Program-made: the position numbers and the translations under genes
Origin: Methylobacterium sp. DB0501
GTDB lineage: Bacteria > Pseudomonadota > Alphaproteobacteria > Rhizobiales > Beijerinckiaceae
DNA length: 64,000 nucleotides
Reading direction: 5' to 3'
Assembly (NCBI RefSeq): GCF_011043735.1
Contig: NZ_JAAKGV010000004.1
Span: 276,741-340,740 of the forward strand
Notes under the pieces: generated by a model
The model's database searches: none
What the model was told of the DNA's origin: nothing
Seen by the model: only the letters and a program-made list of their open reading frames with translations
Shown here: positions 18,810 to 28,375 of the stretch, piece after piece
Layout of the letters: each line of letters opens with the position of its first letter
Position numbering within the stretch: position 1 is the stretch's first letter

Positions 18810-19147
18810 GGGGATCTCCTGAAGAGTGCGCGCGGGCGTTTCCGGTGTTCTTGTTGCAACGCAATATGGTCGCTACCGCGCTGCACACAAGCGCAGCGGT
18901 TGCAGCGGCGTCATGCGAATCCGACATGCCGCGTCCGGCGGCCGCGTTAACCCGGCAGTTACGCTTGCACGTTGCGGACCAAAGGGTTGACCGGGGTTGA
19001 CCCCGCCGACCCGACGCGTCAATCACCCCTCGCCTGCCCCCGTCGCCCGCGCGTCATGCTGGCCTGCTAGGCGAGCCGACCGGCCCGGGGAACGTTCTCC
19101 TGCGGGCGGGGCCCACCGTTAGCGACAATCCGGAGACCTTGAGCGCC
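18810..19147. other. Divergent intergenic region before homospermidine synthase
   Basis: About 340 bases of lower GC holding the promoters for both flanking genes. It contains TTGCAACGCAA at 18854-18864, a TTGC-N3-GCAA pattern that chance alone would give about once per two such windows. No gene is visible. Confidence 0.4.
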
Positions 19148-20596
19148 ATGACCGACAGCGCCACGACCGACTGGCCCGTCCACGGCCGCATCAGCGGCCC
19201 GATCGTGATGATCGGCTTCGGCTCGATCGGCCGGGGCACCCTGCCCCTGATCGAGCGCCACTTCACCTACGACAAGGCCCGGTTCACCGTGGTGGAGCCG
19301 TCGGACGCCCATAAGGCGCTCGCCGACAAGCACGGCCTGCGCTTCGAGCAGGTGGCGCTGACCAAGGACAACTACCGGGAGGTTCTCACCCCGCTCCTCA
19401 CCGAGGGCGGCGGCCAGGGTTTCTGCGTCAACCTCTCGGTCGATACCTCGTCGCGGGACATCATGGAGCTGTGCCGCGAGATCGGTGCGCTCTACATCGA
19501 CACCGTCGCCGAGCCGTGGCCGGGCTTCTACTTCGACAAGAATGCCGGCCCCGCCGACCGGACCAACTACGCGCTTCGCGAGCAGGTGCTCGATGCCCGC
19601 CGCCGCAAGCCCGGCGGCCCGACCGCGGTGTCGTGCTGCGGCGCCAATCCCGGCATGGTGTCGTGGTTCGTCAAGCAGGCGCTCCTCAACGTCGCGGCCG
19701 ATCTCGGCCTCAAGACCCCCGAGCCGAAGTCCCGCGAGGACTGGGCCGCGCTGATGCGCGAGACCGGCGTCAAGGGCATCCACATCGCCGAGCGCGACAC
19801 CCAGCGCGCCAAGTCGGAGAAGCCGCAGGGCGTCTTCGTCAACACCTGGTCGGTCGAGGGCTTCGTCTCCGAGGGCAACCAGCCGGCCGAACTCGGCTGG
19901 GGCACCCACGAGACCTGGATGCCGGAGAACGGCCGCACGCTGCCCAACGACGCCCCGGCGATCTACCTGCTCCAGCCCGGCGCCGACACCCGCGTGCGCT
20001 CCTGGACCCCGACCGCGCAGGCGCAGTTCGGCTTCCTCGTCACCCACAACGAGGCGATCTCGATCGCCGACTACTACACCGTGCGCCAGGACGGGAAGGC
20101 GGTCTACCGGCCGACCTGCCACTACGCCTACCATCCCTGCAACGAGGCGGTGCTGTCGCTGCACGAGATGTGGGGCCAGGCCGGCAAGGTGCAGGAGAAG
20201 CACCACATCCTCGACGAGAACGAGATCGTCGACGGCATCGACGAGCTCGGCGTGCTGCTCTACGGCCACGGCAAGAACGCCTACTGGTACGGCTCGCAGC
20301 TCTCCATCGAGGAGACCCGCCGCATCGCCCCCTACCAGAACGCCACCGGCCTCCAGGTGACCTCCGCCGTGCTCGCCGGCATGGTCTGGGCGCTCGAGAA
20401 CCCGGAGGCCGGCATCGTCGAGGCCGACGAGGTCGATTTCCGCCGCTGCCTCGAGGTGCAGACCCCGTATCTCGGTCCGGTGATCGGGGTCTACACCGAC
20501 TGGACCCCGCTCTCCGGCCGCCCCGGGCTGTTCCCGGAGGACATCGACGAGAGCGATCCCTGGCAGTTCCGCAACGTGCTAGTGCACGGCTCTTAA
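19148..20596 (+). CDS. hss: Homospermidine synthase
   Basis: About 482 residues, the family length. It condenses two putrescines (or putrescine and spermidine) with NAD to give sym-homospermidine, the typical polyamine of many Hyphomicrobiales. Motifs: the dinucleotide-binding MIGFGSIGRGTLPL, SVDTSSRD, YIDTVAEPWPGFYFD, SCCGANPGMVSWFVKQ and HKNAYWYG-type residues (GHGKNAYWYGSQLS). ATG 19148 follows a GGAG site; TTG at 19139 is an alternative. A GC-rich hairpin follows the stop. Confidence 0.96.
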   Translation: MTDSATTDWPVHGRISGPIVMIGFGSIGRGTLPLIERHFTYDKARFTVVEPSDAHKALADKHGLRFEQVALTKDNYREVLTPLLTEGGGQGFCVNLSVDTSSRDIMELCREIGALYIDTVAEPWPGFYFDKNAGPADRTNYALREQVLDARRRKPGGPTAVSCCGANPGMVSWFVKQALLNVAADLGLKTPEPKSREDWAALMRETGVKGIHIAERDTQRAKSEKPQGVFVNTWSVEGFVSEGNQPAELGWGTHETWMPENGRTLPNDAPAIYLLQPGADTRVRSWTPTAQAQFGFLVTHNEAISIADYYTVRQDGKAVYRPTCHYAYHPCNEAVLSLHEMWGQAGKVQEKHHILDENEIVDGIDELGVLLYGHGKNAYWYGSQLSIEETRRIAPYQNATGLQVTSAVLAGMVWALENPEAGIVEADEVDFRRCLEVQTPYLGPVIGVYTDWTPLSGRPGLFPEDIDESDPWQFRNVLVHGS

Positions 20597-20636
20597 ACCG
20601 CCCATCGACGGTACGGGGCGTAAACGCCCATCGCGA

Positions 20637-20673
20637 CGCGGCATCGCGCCCCTTGTTCGGGCGCGGTGCCGCG
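20637..20673 (+). terminator. Long GC-rich hairpin after hss
   Basis: CGCGGCATCGCGCCC pairs with GGGCGCGGTGCCGCG (one wobble) across a seven-base loop. No U-tract, so termination is plausible but unproven. Confidence 0.45.
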
Positions 20674-20736
20674 CTGCCGCAGGCTGTCGCCCGTCCCCGC
20701 CCGGTGCTACCATCGTGGCGGTGACAGGGAGCCGTC

Positions 20737-21303
20737 ATGTCGCTCGCGCTGCGGCGCGCCCCGCGGATGCGGGTCGCCGATTTCATCGAGATGATCCGCG
20801 ACCGCCCGGACGAGGAGCGCTGGGAGCTTCTCGACGGCGAGGCGGTGCTGATGGCGCCGGCCAGCGAGCGCCATAACCAGATCTCCATGAATCTGGGGCG
20901 TCAGCTGGGGGCGCTGGCCGATAAGCTAGGCTGTCGGGCTTTGGCCGGAATGGCCGTGCGCAACGACTTCGTCGACGACTTTGCGCCGATCCCCGACATC
21001 ATCGTCCGCTGCGGTCCACTTCTTTCCGACGGCTATGCCCGTGACCCGCTGATCGTCGCCGAGGTGCTGTCGCCCTCGACCATGAACAACGACCGGGGTC
21101 GCAAAGCCGAGTTCTACCAGGGACTCCAGACCCTGCGCACCTACCTGATCGTCTACCAGGACGAAGTCCGCGTGGAGGTTTGGTCGCGAGGGAACGGTCC
21201 GAGCTGGTCCCTGCGCGTCCTCGGCCGCGACGACGTCATCCCACTTCCGGATCTCGGCGGGGAGATCCCCGTCGCCGCCCTGTATCACGGCCTTCCCCTC
21301 TGA
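20737..21303 (+). CDS. Uma2-family restriction-endonuclease-like protein
   Basis: 188 residues. The PD-(D/E)xK core of the Uma2 (DUF820) family is visible: ERWELLDGEAVLMAPAS with the following HN segment, catalytic Asp in PIPDIIVRCG, Glu in LIVAEVLSPST and Lys in RGRKAEFYQ. The biological target of these nuclease-like proteins is unknown; they are usually found singly. RBS AGGGAG precedes the ATG. Confidence 0.88.
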   Translation: MSLALRRAPRMRVADFIEMIRDRPDEERWELLDGEAVLMAPASERHNQISMNLGRQLGALADKLGCRALAGMAVRNDFVDDFAPIPDIIVRCGPLLSDGYARDPLIVAEVLSPSTMNNDRGRKAEFYQGLQTLRTYLIVYQDEVRVEVWSRGNGPSWSLRVLGRDDVIPLPDLGGEIPVAALYHGLPL

Positions 21304-21317
21304 CGCCCGAGCCGCCC

Positions 21318-21665
21318 TTGCCCCATTTCGACGAATTCTACGCCAACAAGCTGCGCGGCACCCTCGGGGTGACCGACGCCGAATCGGTGCTCGACCTGCG
21401 CGGTGCCCCCCGGGCCAAGGCCGAGGCCTCCCTCGCCGACATGCTGGAGCGCAGCCGCTTCGCCAAGGGCAAGACCGTGGCGGTGCGCCTCGACGCGCCG
21501 GTGCCCGGCGGCGGCGAGACCCTGTTCCAGCCGGTCGGCCGCCAGCTCCTCGACGCCAAGCGCCGCGGCTGGGTCGACCGCCTCCAGACCCTGCCGTCCC
21601 AGGACGGGCTCGGCTTCTACATCGCCCTGGCCGGGCGCCCCGACAAGACGCCCGAGGCGCGCTGA
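21318..21665 (+). CDS. Hypothetical protein, possibly a diverged Smr domain (start uncertain)
   Basis: About 115 residues if translation begins at TTG 21318 (PHFDEFYANKLRGTLGV); no in-frame ATG precedes. The segment VLDLRGAPRAKAEASLADMLER resembles the DLHG helix start of Smr domains, and the ending GLGFYIALAGRP resembles their last strand, but the HGxG loop is missing (APVPGGGETL in that place). It sits 15 bases after the Uma2 gene and four before an amidase, so it is probably part of a three-gene unit. Confidence 0.5.
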   Translation: MPHFDEFYANKLRGTLGVTDAESVLDLRGAPRAKAEASLADMLERSRFAKGKTVAVRLDAPVPGGGETLFQPVGRQLLDAKRRGWVDRLQTLPSQDGLGFYIALAGRPDKTPEAR

Positions 21666-21669
21666 CGCG

Positions 21670-23079
21670 ATGGCGCCCGAGCCCTCCGCCGCGAACCCGG
21701 CCGACCTGCCCGCCACCGAGCTCCTGCGCCTCTATGCCGGCCGCGTCCTCTCGCCGGTGGCGGTGACGCAAGCGGTGATCGCCCGGGCCGAGGCCGCCGA
21801 GCCGCGCCTGCACGCCCTCTACGCCTTCGCGCCCGAGACGGCCTTGGCCGCCGCCCGCGCCTCCGAGGCGCGGTGGATGAGGGGCGAGGCCCTGCCCCTC
21901 GACGGGGTGCCGGTCACCATCAAGGAGAACATCGCGACGCGGGGCGTGCCGATGCCGCTCGGCACCGCCGCCCGGGACGACGCGCCCCCGAGCCCGCACG
22001 ACGCGCCGGCCACCGCCCGCCTGCGCGAGGACGGCGCGGTGATCCTCGCCCACACCACCATGCCGGATTACGGCATGCTGTCCTCGGGTCTGTCGAGCTT
22101 CCATCCCCTCACCCGCAACCCCTGGGATCCGACCAAGGGGCCCGGCGGCTCCTCGGCCGGCTCGGGTGCCGCCGCCGCCGCGGGCTACGGCCCGCTGCAT
22201 CTCGGCACCGATATCGGCGGCTCGATCCGGCTGCCGGCCTCGTGGTGCGGGGTCGTCGGCCTGAAGCCGAGCCACGGCCGGGTGCCGCTCGATCCGCCCT
22301 ATTACGGCCGCTGCGCCGGGCCGCTCGCCCGCACCGTCGGCGATGCGGCGCTGATGATGCGGACCTTGAGCCGCCCGGACGAGCGGGACCCTACCGCCCT
22401 GCCCCCGGCCGACCTGCCCTGGCTCGACCTCGACGGGCTGGACCTCAAGGGCCTGCGCCTCGGGCTGGTGATGGAGGCCGGCGCCGGCCTCCCGCTCGAT
22501 CCGGCGAACCGCGCGGTCGTCGAGGACGCCGCGCGGCTCCTCGCCGAGGCCGGCGCGGTGATCGAGCCGGTCGGGCCGTTCCTCAGCCAAGCCATGCTCG
22601 ACGGGCTCGACCTGTTCTGGCGCCAGCGCGCCTCCCTCGACATCGAGGCCCTGGACGAGGCGCGCCGGGCCCGGGTCCTGCCCTTCATCCGCGACTGGGC
22701 GGCGGGCGGCCGCTCGTTGAGCGGCGCGACCGTGTTCCACGGCATGAGCCAGATGGCGGCGATGCGCGACGCGAGCCTCGCGGCGATCCGTCCGTTCGAC
22801 TTCCTGATCGGCCCGGTCTCCCCGAACCCGCCCTTCCCGGCCGAGCACGCCTCCCCGACCAACGACCCGGCCCGGGCGATGGCCCACATCGCCTACACGG
22901 TGCCGTTCAACATGTCGGAGCAGCCTGCGGTCTCGGTCCCGGCGGGGTTCACGCCGGATGGGCTGCCGGTCGGCCTGCAGATCGCCGGCCGGCGCTTCGA
23001 CGATGTCGGGGTGCTACGGCTGGCCCACGCCTTCGAGCGGATCCGGCCGGCGCTGAAGGCGTGGCCGGTGACGGGATAG
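21670..23079 (+). CDS. Amidase-signature family protein
   Basis: About 469 residues. Hydrolyses amide bonds through a Ser-cisSer-Lys triad: Lys in GVPVTIKEN, the Gly/Ser-rich signature GGSSAGSGAAAAAG with the cis-serine, and the nucleophile Ser in DIGGSIRLPASWCGVVGLKPSHGR (part). Substrate unknown; not GatA, since gatB/gatC context is lacking. Start ATG overlaps the stop region of the preceding small ORF. Confidence 0.93.
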   Translation: MAPEPSAANPADLPATELLRLYAGRVLSPVAVTQAVIARAEAAEPRLHALYAFAPETALAAARASEARWMRGEALPLDGVPVTIKENIATRGVPMPLGTAARDDAPPSPHDAPATARLREDGAVILAHTTMPDYGMLSSGLSSFHPLTRNPWDPTKGPGGSSAGSGAAAAAGYGPLHLGTDIGGSIRLPASWCGVVGLKPSHGRVPLDPPYYGRCAGPLARTVGDAALMMRTLSRPDERDPTALPPADLPWLDLDGLDLKGLRLGLVMEAGAGLPLDPANRAVVEDAARLLAEAGAVIEPVGPFLSQAMLDGLDLFWRQRASLDIEALDEARRARVLPFIRDWAAGGRSLSGATVFHGMSQMAAMRDASLAAIRPFDFLIGPVSPNPPFPAEHASPTNDPARAMAHIAYTVPFNMSEQPAVSVPAGFTPDGLPVGLQIAGRRFDDVGVLRLAHAFERIRPALKAWPVTG

Positions 23080-23135
23080 GCCGGATCCTCCTGCCGCCCT
23101 TCAGGCGAGGCACGGGCTTCCCCCTCTCCCCGTGA

Positions 23136-23157
23136 GAAGCCGGGCTTGCCCGACTTC
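23136..23157. repeat. Palindromic element, core CGGGC-NN-GCCCG
   Basis: GAAGCCGGGCTTGCCCGACTTC is a palindrome with one mismatch pair. It shares core and flanking bases with elements at 51914-51935 and 51951-51970. It lies between converging genes. Confidence 0.55.
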
Positions 23158-23293
23158 GTCCGTCTCGCGCAGATCCCGGGCTTCCCCGGAATCCGTCGGG
23201 AAGAGGAGAGGACCCGCGCCTTTGCTTCTCCCCCGCATGGCCCTGCCGCGTGGGAACGGGAACGGTGCCTGTCTTGAACGGACGCGCCGCTTG

Positions 23294-24640
23294 TCAGGCC
23301 GTCTCCCCCTTCAACCGCGCCAGCGCCTTCTCCCGCCCGATCAGCGGCAGCAGGCCGGCGAGGTCCGGGCCGTGGTCGAGGCCGGTCAGGGCGAGGCGCA
23401 GGGGCAGGAACAATGCCTTGCCCTTGAGGCCGGTCGCGGTGCGCACCGCCTCCGTCACGCGCTTCCACGTCGTGGCGTCCCAGGGCTCCGGCGGCATCGC
23501 CTGGCGGGCGACCGCGAGGAGATCCGGCGTCTCGCCGGTCACCGGCGTCACCGGGCCCTGCACCACCCGCCACCACTCGGCGGCATCCGACACCCGGGTC
23601 AGGTTCGCCCGCACCACCTCCCAGAACGCCTCTCCGCGCTCCGGCGCGACGCCGAGGGCGGTCAGCCGCTCCGCCACCGCCGCGTAGGGCAGGCCATGCA
23701 CGACCCGGGCGTTGAGCCCGTCGAGCTCGTGCTCGTCGAACTTCGCCGGCGCCCGCGAGACGTGGGCGAGGTCGACGAGGGCGGCCAGTTCGTCGAGGTC
23801 GGAGACCGGCCGCACCGCCTCGGCCGAGCCGGTGAGCACCGCGAGCGCCGCCACGGCCATCGGCTCGTAGCCGGACGCGCGCAGGCCCCGCAGGGAGAGG
23901 TGGCCGAGGCGCTTCGACAGGCCTTCGCCGCTCGCCGTGGTGAGCAGGTTGTGGTGCGCGAAGACCGGCACGGTCGCGCCGAGGGCCGAGAAGATCTGGA
24001 TCTGGACCGCGGTGTTGGTGACGTGGTCCTCGCCGCGGATCACGTGGGTCACGCCGGTCTCGGCGTCGTCGACCACGGAAGGAAGGGTGTAGAGGTAGCT
24101 GCCGTCCTCCCGGATCAGCACCGGGTCGGACAAGCTGTCGGCCTCGACGTGGCACGGCCCGCGCACGAGGTCGTCCCAGGTCACGGTGCCGGGATCGAGG
24201 CGGAAGCGCCAATGCGGCCGGCGCCCCTCGGCCTCGAAGGCGGCGCGCTCCTCCGGCGTCAGCTTCAGGGCGGCGCGGTCGTAGACCGGCGGCAGGCCGC
24301 GGCCGAGCTGGCGCCGGCGGCGGCGCTCCAGTTCTTCCGCCGTCTCGTAGGCCGGGTAGAGCCGGCCCGCCTGTTTCAGGCGCTCGGCCGCCGCGTCGTA
24401 GATCGCGAGGCGCTCCGACTGGCGAAACATCCCGTCCGGGACGATGCCGAGCCAGGCCAAATCCTCCTCGATCGCCGCGGCGAACTCGGCCGTCGAGCGC
24501 GCCGTGTCGGTGTCGTCGAGGCGCAGCCAGAATTGCCCGCCCGCCCGCCGGGCGAACAGCGCGTTGAACAGGGCCGGCCGGGCATTGCCGATATGGAGGA
24601 AGCCGGTGGGCGAGGGAGCGAAGCGAACGACGGGTGCCAT
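23294..24640 (-). CDS. gltX: Glutamyl-tRNA synthetase
   Basis: About 448 residues. Class I synthetase: the HIGH motif appears as [10 protein letters not shown] and the KMSKS loop as EGLSKRLG. Further typical stretches are [34 protein letters not shown] and a C-terminal helical anticodon-binding domain. Alphaproteobacteria often have two glutamyl-tRNA synthetases and use the amidotransferase route for Gln-tRNA; whether this is the discriminating or the Gln-tRNA-specific copy cannot be judged. It converges with the amidase gene. Confidence 0.95.
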   Translation of the reverse strand: MAPVVRFAPSPTGFLHIGNARPALFNALFARRAGGQFWLRLDDTDTARSTAEFAAAIEEDLAWLGIVPDGMFRQSERLAIYDAAAERLKQAGRLYPAYETAEELERRRRRQLGRGLPPVYDRAALKLTPEERAAFEAEGRRPHWRFRLDPGTVTWDDLVRGPCHVEADSLSDPVLIREDGSYLYTLPSVVDDAETGVTHVIRGEDHVTNTAVQIQIFSALGATVPVFAHHNLLTTASGEGLSKRLGHLSLRGLRASGYEPMAVAALAVLTGSAEAVRPVSDLDELAALVDLAHVSRAPAKFDEHELDGLNARVVHGLPYAAVAERLTALGVAPERGEAFWEVVRANLTRVSDAAEWWRVVQGPVTPVTGETPDLLAVARQAMPPEPWDATTWKRVTEAVRTATGLKGKALFLPLRLALTGLDHGPDLAGLLPLIGREKALARLKGETA

Positions 24641-24711
24641 GCCGGCCCTCGTAGAGCATCGGCCGAGCGGCGCGCAATCGGGCGCACGCTCCAAGCCTCG
24701 ACGCCCGAGCC

Positions 24712-25734
24712 TTGACAGATCCTGCCCCGGCACCGCATCGCGGGGCCGTGGCCCCCTCCGCTCCCCTTCTGCCGGCCGGCACCACGGCCTGGCTGATAAC
24801 CGACGGCAAGGCCGGCGACCTCGCCCCCTGCCGCGGCCTCGCCGAGGCCCTGGGGCTTGCGGCGGAGGAGCGCAGGATCGCGCCGCGCCTGCCCTTCTCT
24901 TGGTTCGCCCCCCGCGGCCCGGCCGACCCGCGCGAGCGGGCGCTCGTCCCGCCCTGGCCCGACCTCGCCATCGCCACCGGCCGCCGGGCGGTGCCGGCTT
25001 TGCGCGCGGTGAAGCGCCGCTCGGGGGCCCGGACCTTCACGGTGTTCCTGCGCGATCCCCGCATCGGGAGGCGGGCGGCCGACCTGATCTGGGTGCCGGC
25101 CCACGACCGCCTGCGCGGGGCCAACGTGATCGTGACCGAGGCCGGACCGCACCCGGTCTCGCCGGCCCGCCTCGCCGCCGCGAGACGCGAGCCCGACCCG
25201 CGCCTCTCCGCCCTCCCCCGCCCCCGCGCCGCGGTGCTGGTCGGCGGCGACAGCCGGCACGGGCGATTCCCGGACGAGGATGGGCGGCGCCTGCTCGCCG
25301 GGCTGGAACGGCTGTCGGGCGAGGCGAGCCTGATGATCACCGCGTCCCGGCGCACGCCCGAGCCCCTGCGGGCGGCGCTCGCGGATCTGGCCCGGCGCCG
25401 CGGCGGCTTCTTCTGGGACGGCAGCGGCGAGAACCCCTACCTCGCTCTCCTGGCGCTCGCCGACACCGTCGTAGCGACGGCCGATTCGGCCAACATGGTG
25501 ACGGAGGCCTGCGCCGCCGGCGTTCCGGTGCTGCTGTTCGAGCCGCAGAACCTCTATTCCCGCCATCGCCCGCTCTTCGCGGCCTTGAAAAGCCACGGAA
25601 CTGTGCATCCTTTCGCCGGACGGGTTGAAGCGTTGCGCCCCAAGCCCTTAGACATGACACTCGCGATCGCGCAGGCTGTGGCGAATGCCTATATCGGGCA
25701 TCGCGACGCGCTCGCCCGCCGCAAGACTCGTTAG
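24712..25734 (+). CDS. ELM1-family (mitochondrial fission ELM1-like, DUF1022) protein
   Basis: 340 residues from TTG 24712; GTG at 24748 is another possible start. Family signatures: [25 protein letters not shown] (opening), [32 protein letters not shown], and the glycosyltransferase-like end [24 protein letters not shown]. The fold resembles GT-B glycosyltransferases; the function in bacteria is unknown, while plant ELM1 recruits a dynamin to mitochondria. It is 31 bases before trxB and probably cotranscribed. Confidence 0.88.
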   Translation: MTDPAPAPHRGAVAPSAPLLPAGTTAWLITDGKAGDLAPCRGLAEALGLAAEERRIAPRLPFSWFAPRGPADPRERALVPPWPDLAIATGRRAVPALRAVKRRSGARTFTVFLRDPRIGRRAADLIWVPAHDRLRGANVIVTEAGPHPVSPARLAAARREPDPRLSALPRPRAAVLVGGDSRHGRFPDEDGRRLLAGLERLSGEASLMITASRRTPEPLRAALADLARRRGGFFWDGSGENPYLALLALADTVVATADSANMVTEACAAGVPVLLFEPQNLYSRHRPLFAALKSHGTVHPFAGRVEALRPKPLDMTLAIAQAVANAYIGHRDALARRKTR

Positions 25735-25765
25735 AGCCTCACCGGCGGCAGCCCCGGAGACCCTT

Positions 25766-26758
25766 ATGTCCACCACCAAGCAGGCTCCCCAGCACGAGAA
25801 GCTCGTGATCGTCGGCTCCGGCCCCGCCGGGTACACCGCCGCGATCTACGCCGCCCGCGCCATGGTCGAGCCGCTGCTGATCTCGGGCTTCCAGCCCGGC
25901 GGCCAGCTGATGATCACCACCGACGTCGAGAACTACCCGGGCTTCGCCGAGGCCATCCAGGGCCCGTGGCTGATGGAGCAGATGCGGCTCCAGGCCGAGC
26001 ATGTCGGCACCCGGATCGTCTCGGAATACATCGCCAAGGTCGACCTCGCGCAGCGGCCGTTCCGGCTCGAGGCGGATTCGGGTGCGGTCTTCACCTGCGA
26101 CGCGCTGATCATCGCCACCGGCGCCCAGGCGAAGTGGCTCGGCCTGCCCTCCGAGGCGAAGTTCCAGGGCTTCGGCGTCTCGGCCTGCGCCACCTGCGAC
26201 GGCTTCTTCTTCCGGGGCAAGGAGGTCGTGGTGGTCGGCGGCGGCAACACCGCGGTCGAGGAGGCGCTCTACCTCGCCAACCTCGCCTCCAAGGTCACGG
26301 TGGTCCACCGCCGCGACACGTTCCGGGCCGAGCGCATCCTGCAGGAGCGCCTGTTCAAGCATCCGAACGTCGAGGTGGTGTGGAACCATGCGGTCGAGGA
26401 GATCTGCGGCCGCGACAAACCGGCCCCGTCGGTCACCCATGTCCGCCTGCGCGACACGACGACCGGCGCGATCACCGAGCGCAAGGCCGACGGCGTGTTC
26501 GTCGCCATCGGCCACCAGCCGGCCACGGCTGTGTTCGAGGGGCAGTTGCCCTTCCGGGCCGGCGGCTACCTGGAGGTTCAGCCCGGCACCGCCATGACGG
26601 CGATCCCCGGGGTGTTCGCGGCGGGCGACGTGACCGACGACGTCTACCGGCAGGCGATCACCGCCGCCGGAATGGGCTGCATGGCCGCCCTGGAGGCGGA
26701 GAAGTACCTGGCCAACCTGGCGATCGGCGAGAAGCCGCGCCAGGCCGCGGCCGAGTAG
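25766..26758 (+). CDS. trxB: Thioredoxin-disulfide reductase
   Basis: About 330 residues. NADPH-dependent flavoprotein that reduces thioredoxin. FAD loop [17 protein letters not shown], redox-active cysteines in [10 protein letters not shown] (about residue 145), NADPH loop [12 protein letters not shown] and [13 protein letters not shown] are all present. RBS CCGGAGA. A LysR gene follows in the same direction, the arrangement usual in this order. Confidence 0.97.
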   Translation: MSTTKQAPQHEKLVIVGSGPAGYTAAIYAARAMVEPLLISGFQPGGQLMITTDVENYPGFAEAIQGPWLMEQMRLQAEHVGTRIVSEYIAKVDLAQRPFRLEADSGAVFTCDALIIATGAQAKWLGLPSEAKFQGFGVSACATCDGFFFRGKEVVVVGGGNTAVEEALYLANLASKVTVVHRRDTFRAERILQERLFKHPNVEVVWNHAVEEICGRDKPAPSVTHVRLRDTTTGAITERKADGVFVAIGHQPATAVFEGQLPFRAGGYLEVQPGTAMTAIPGVFAAGDVTDDVYRQAITAAGMGCMAALEAEKYLANLAIGEKPRQAAAE

Positions 26759-26768
26759 ACGGGTTGTA

Positions 26769-26797
26769 CCGGGGCCGGGGATGAGCCCCGGCCCCGG
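26769..26797 (+). terminator. Hairpin after trxB
   Basis: A perfect 12-bp stem CCGGGGCCGGGG with its complement and loop ATGAG, 11 bases after the trxB stop. The following bases (CCTTG) are not a U-tract. Confidence 0.55.
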
Positions 26798-26868
26798 CCT
26801 TGTGGCGTTCGCTCTGAACTCACCGGTCCTCCTGGCCGGCCGGGGCTCTGGCGAGGGGTTTGACGGCC

Positions 26869-27759
26869 GTGGACTGGGACAAGATCCGGATTTTCCTCAA
26901 CGTCGCCGAAGCCGGCAGCTTCACCAAGGCGGGCGACGACATCGGGCTCAGCCAGTCGGCCGTCAGCCGCCAGATCAGCGCGCTGGAGCGCGAGCTGAAG
27001 GCGCCGCTGTTCCACCGCCACGCCCGCGGGCTGATCCTGACCGAGCAGGGCGACCTGCTGTTCCGGGCCGCCCGGGACATGAAGATGCGGCTGGAGACCA
27101 CCCGGGCGCGCCTCGTCGAGACCAGCGAGCGTCCCTCGGGCGACCTCAAGGTGACGACGACGGTGGGCTTGGGCACTGCCTGGCTGTCGCAGCGGGTGGC
27201 CGAGTTCCTCGACCTGCACCCGGACGTGCGCGTCGAGCTGATCCTGACCAACGAGGAGCTGGACCTCGCCATGCGCGAGGCCGACGTGGCGATTCGCCTG
27301 CGCCGGCCGGCCCAGCCGGACCTGATCCAGCGCCGGCTGTTCACCGTGCATTACCACGTCTTCGCCTCGCTCGAATACATCAAGCGGTTCGGCGAGCCGA
27401 AGACCATCGACGACCTCGACAAGCACCGCCTCGTCTCGTTCGGCGGCGATCAACCCTCCTACCTGATGGCAACCCACTGGCTCGCCACCGTCGGCCGCGA
27501 GGGGCGCGAGCACCGCACCATCCACTTCACGGTCAACAACATCTCGGCGCTCCAGCTCGCGGTCGAGACCGGCGCCGGCATCGGTATCCTGCCGGATTAC
27601 GTGGCGGACGGGAACGAGCAGCTGGTCCAGGTGCTGCGCGACTACGAGATGCCGAACCTCGAGAGCTACCTCGTCTATGCCGAGGAGATGCGGACGGTCG
27701 CCCGGGTCCAGGCCTTCCGGGACTTCCTCGTCGCGAAGGCGCAGCGCTGGACCTATTGA
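26869..27759 (+). CDS. LysR-family transcriptional regulator
   Basis: About 296 residues from GTG (VDWDKIRIFLNVAEAGSFTKAG), with GAGGGG about ten bases upstream; TTG at 26860 is an alternative. The winged HTH is SFTKAGDDIGLSQSAVSRQISALE, followed by a substrate-binding domain (SGDLKVTTTVGLG ... VNNISALQLAVETGAGIGILPDY). Its location after trxB suggests redox-related control, but the target and inducer are unknown. Confidence 0.92.
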   Translation: MDWDKIRIFLNVAEAGSFTKAGDDIGLSQSAVSRQISALERELKAPLFHRHARGLILTEQGDLLFRAARDMKMRLETTRARLVETSERPSGDLKVTTTVGLGTAWLSQRVAEFLDLHPDVRVELILTNEELDLAMREADVAIRLRRPAQPDLIQRRLFTVHYHVFASLEYIKRFGEPKTIDDLDKHRLVSFGGDQPSYLMATHWLATVGREGREHRTIHFTVNNISALQLAVETGAGIGILPDYVADGNEQLVQVLRDYEMPNLESYLVYAEEMRTVARVQAFRDFLVAKAQRWTY

Positions 27760-27895
27760 GGCGGGCTCGGCTCGCGCGACGAGTCCGGCATCCTCCGGGC
27801 GAAGCCGGCGCGCACCGGCCCCTCCCCGCTTGCCTTTCCGCCCGCCGGCGCCATGCTGCCCAAGCTAGCCCAAGGTCAGGTGACGAGGAGCCCCG

Positions 27896-28375
27896 ATGAC
27901 CGACGACGAGACCTTCATGGCACGCGCCATCGCGCTGTCGGAGCACACCGCCCTCGTCGAGAGCGCCGGCGGCGCCTTCGGGGCGGTGATCGTGCGCGAC
28001 GGGCAGATCATCGGCGAGGGCGCGAACCGGGTCGTCGCCGAGAACGATCCGACCTGGCACGCCGAGATGGCGGCGATCCGCGACGCCTGCCGGAAGGACG
28101 GCAACTTCAAGCTGCCGGGCGCCACCCTCTACACATCGGCGGAACCCTGCCCGATGTGCATGGCCGCCGCCTACTGGGCCGGCATCTCGCGGATCTTCTA
28201 CGCCTCGACCAACGAGGATGCGCTCCGCCACGGCAATTTCGACGACAGCATGATCTACGAGGAGATCCGCAAGCCGGCCGACCAGCGCAAGATCCCGATC
28301 CGCCAGATCATGCGGGCCGAGGCGATCGAGGTCTGGGAGCGCTACGAGGCCAAGGCCGACCGGGTGCCGTATTGA
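27896..28375 (+). CDS. Nucleoside/guanine deaminase, cytidine-deaminase superfamily
   Basis: 159 residues. The zinc site is complete: HAE in WHAEMAAIR and PCPMC in SAEPCPMCMAA. The terminal segment (FDDSMIYEEIRKP) matches guanine-deaminase/GuaD-type members rather than TadA, whose ending differs. Likely role in purine salvage or catabolism. RBS GACGAGGAG. No adjacent partner. Confidence 0.88.
   Translation: MTDDETFMARAIALSEHTALVESAGGAFGAVIVRDGQIIGEGANRVVAENDPTWHAEMAAIRDACRKDGNFKLPGATLYTSAEPCPMCMAAAYWAGISRIFYASTNEDALRHGNFDDSMIYEEIRKPADQRKIPIRQIMRAEAIEVWERYEAKADRVPY

Noticed and set aside
18854..18864. TTGCAACGCAA as a second PhaR-type site
   Set aside because: The eight fixed bases are expected by chance about once per two windows of this size and composition, so it is not listed as a site.
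24444..25628. Long open frames overlapping gltX and the ELM1-family gene in other frames
   Set aside because: Arg/Pro/Ala-rich translations characteristic of out-of-frame high-GC coding DNA; the real frames have family motifs.
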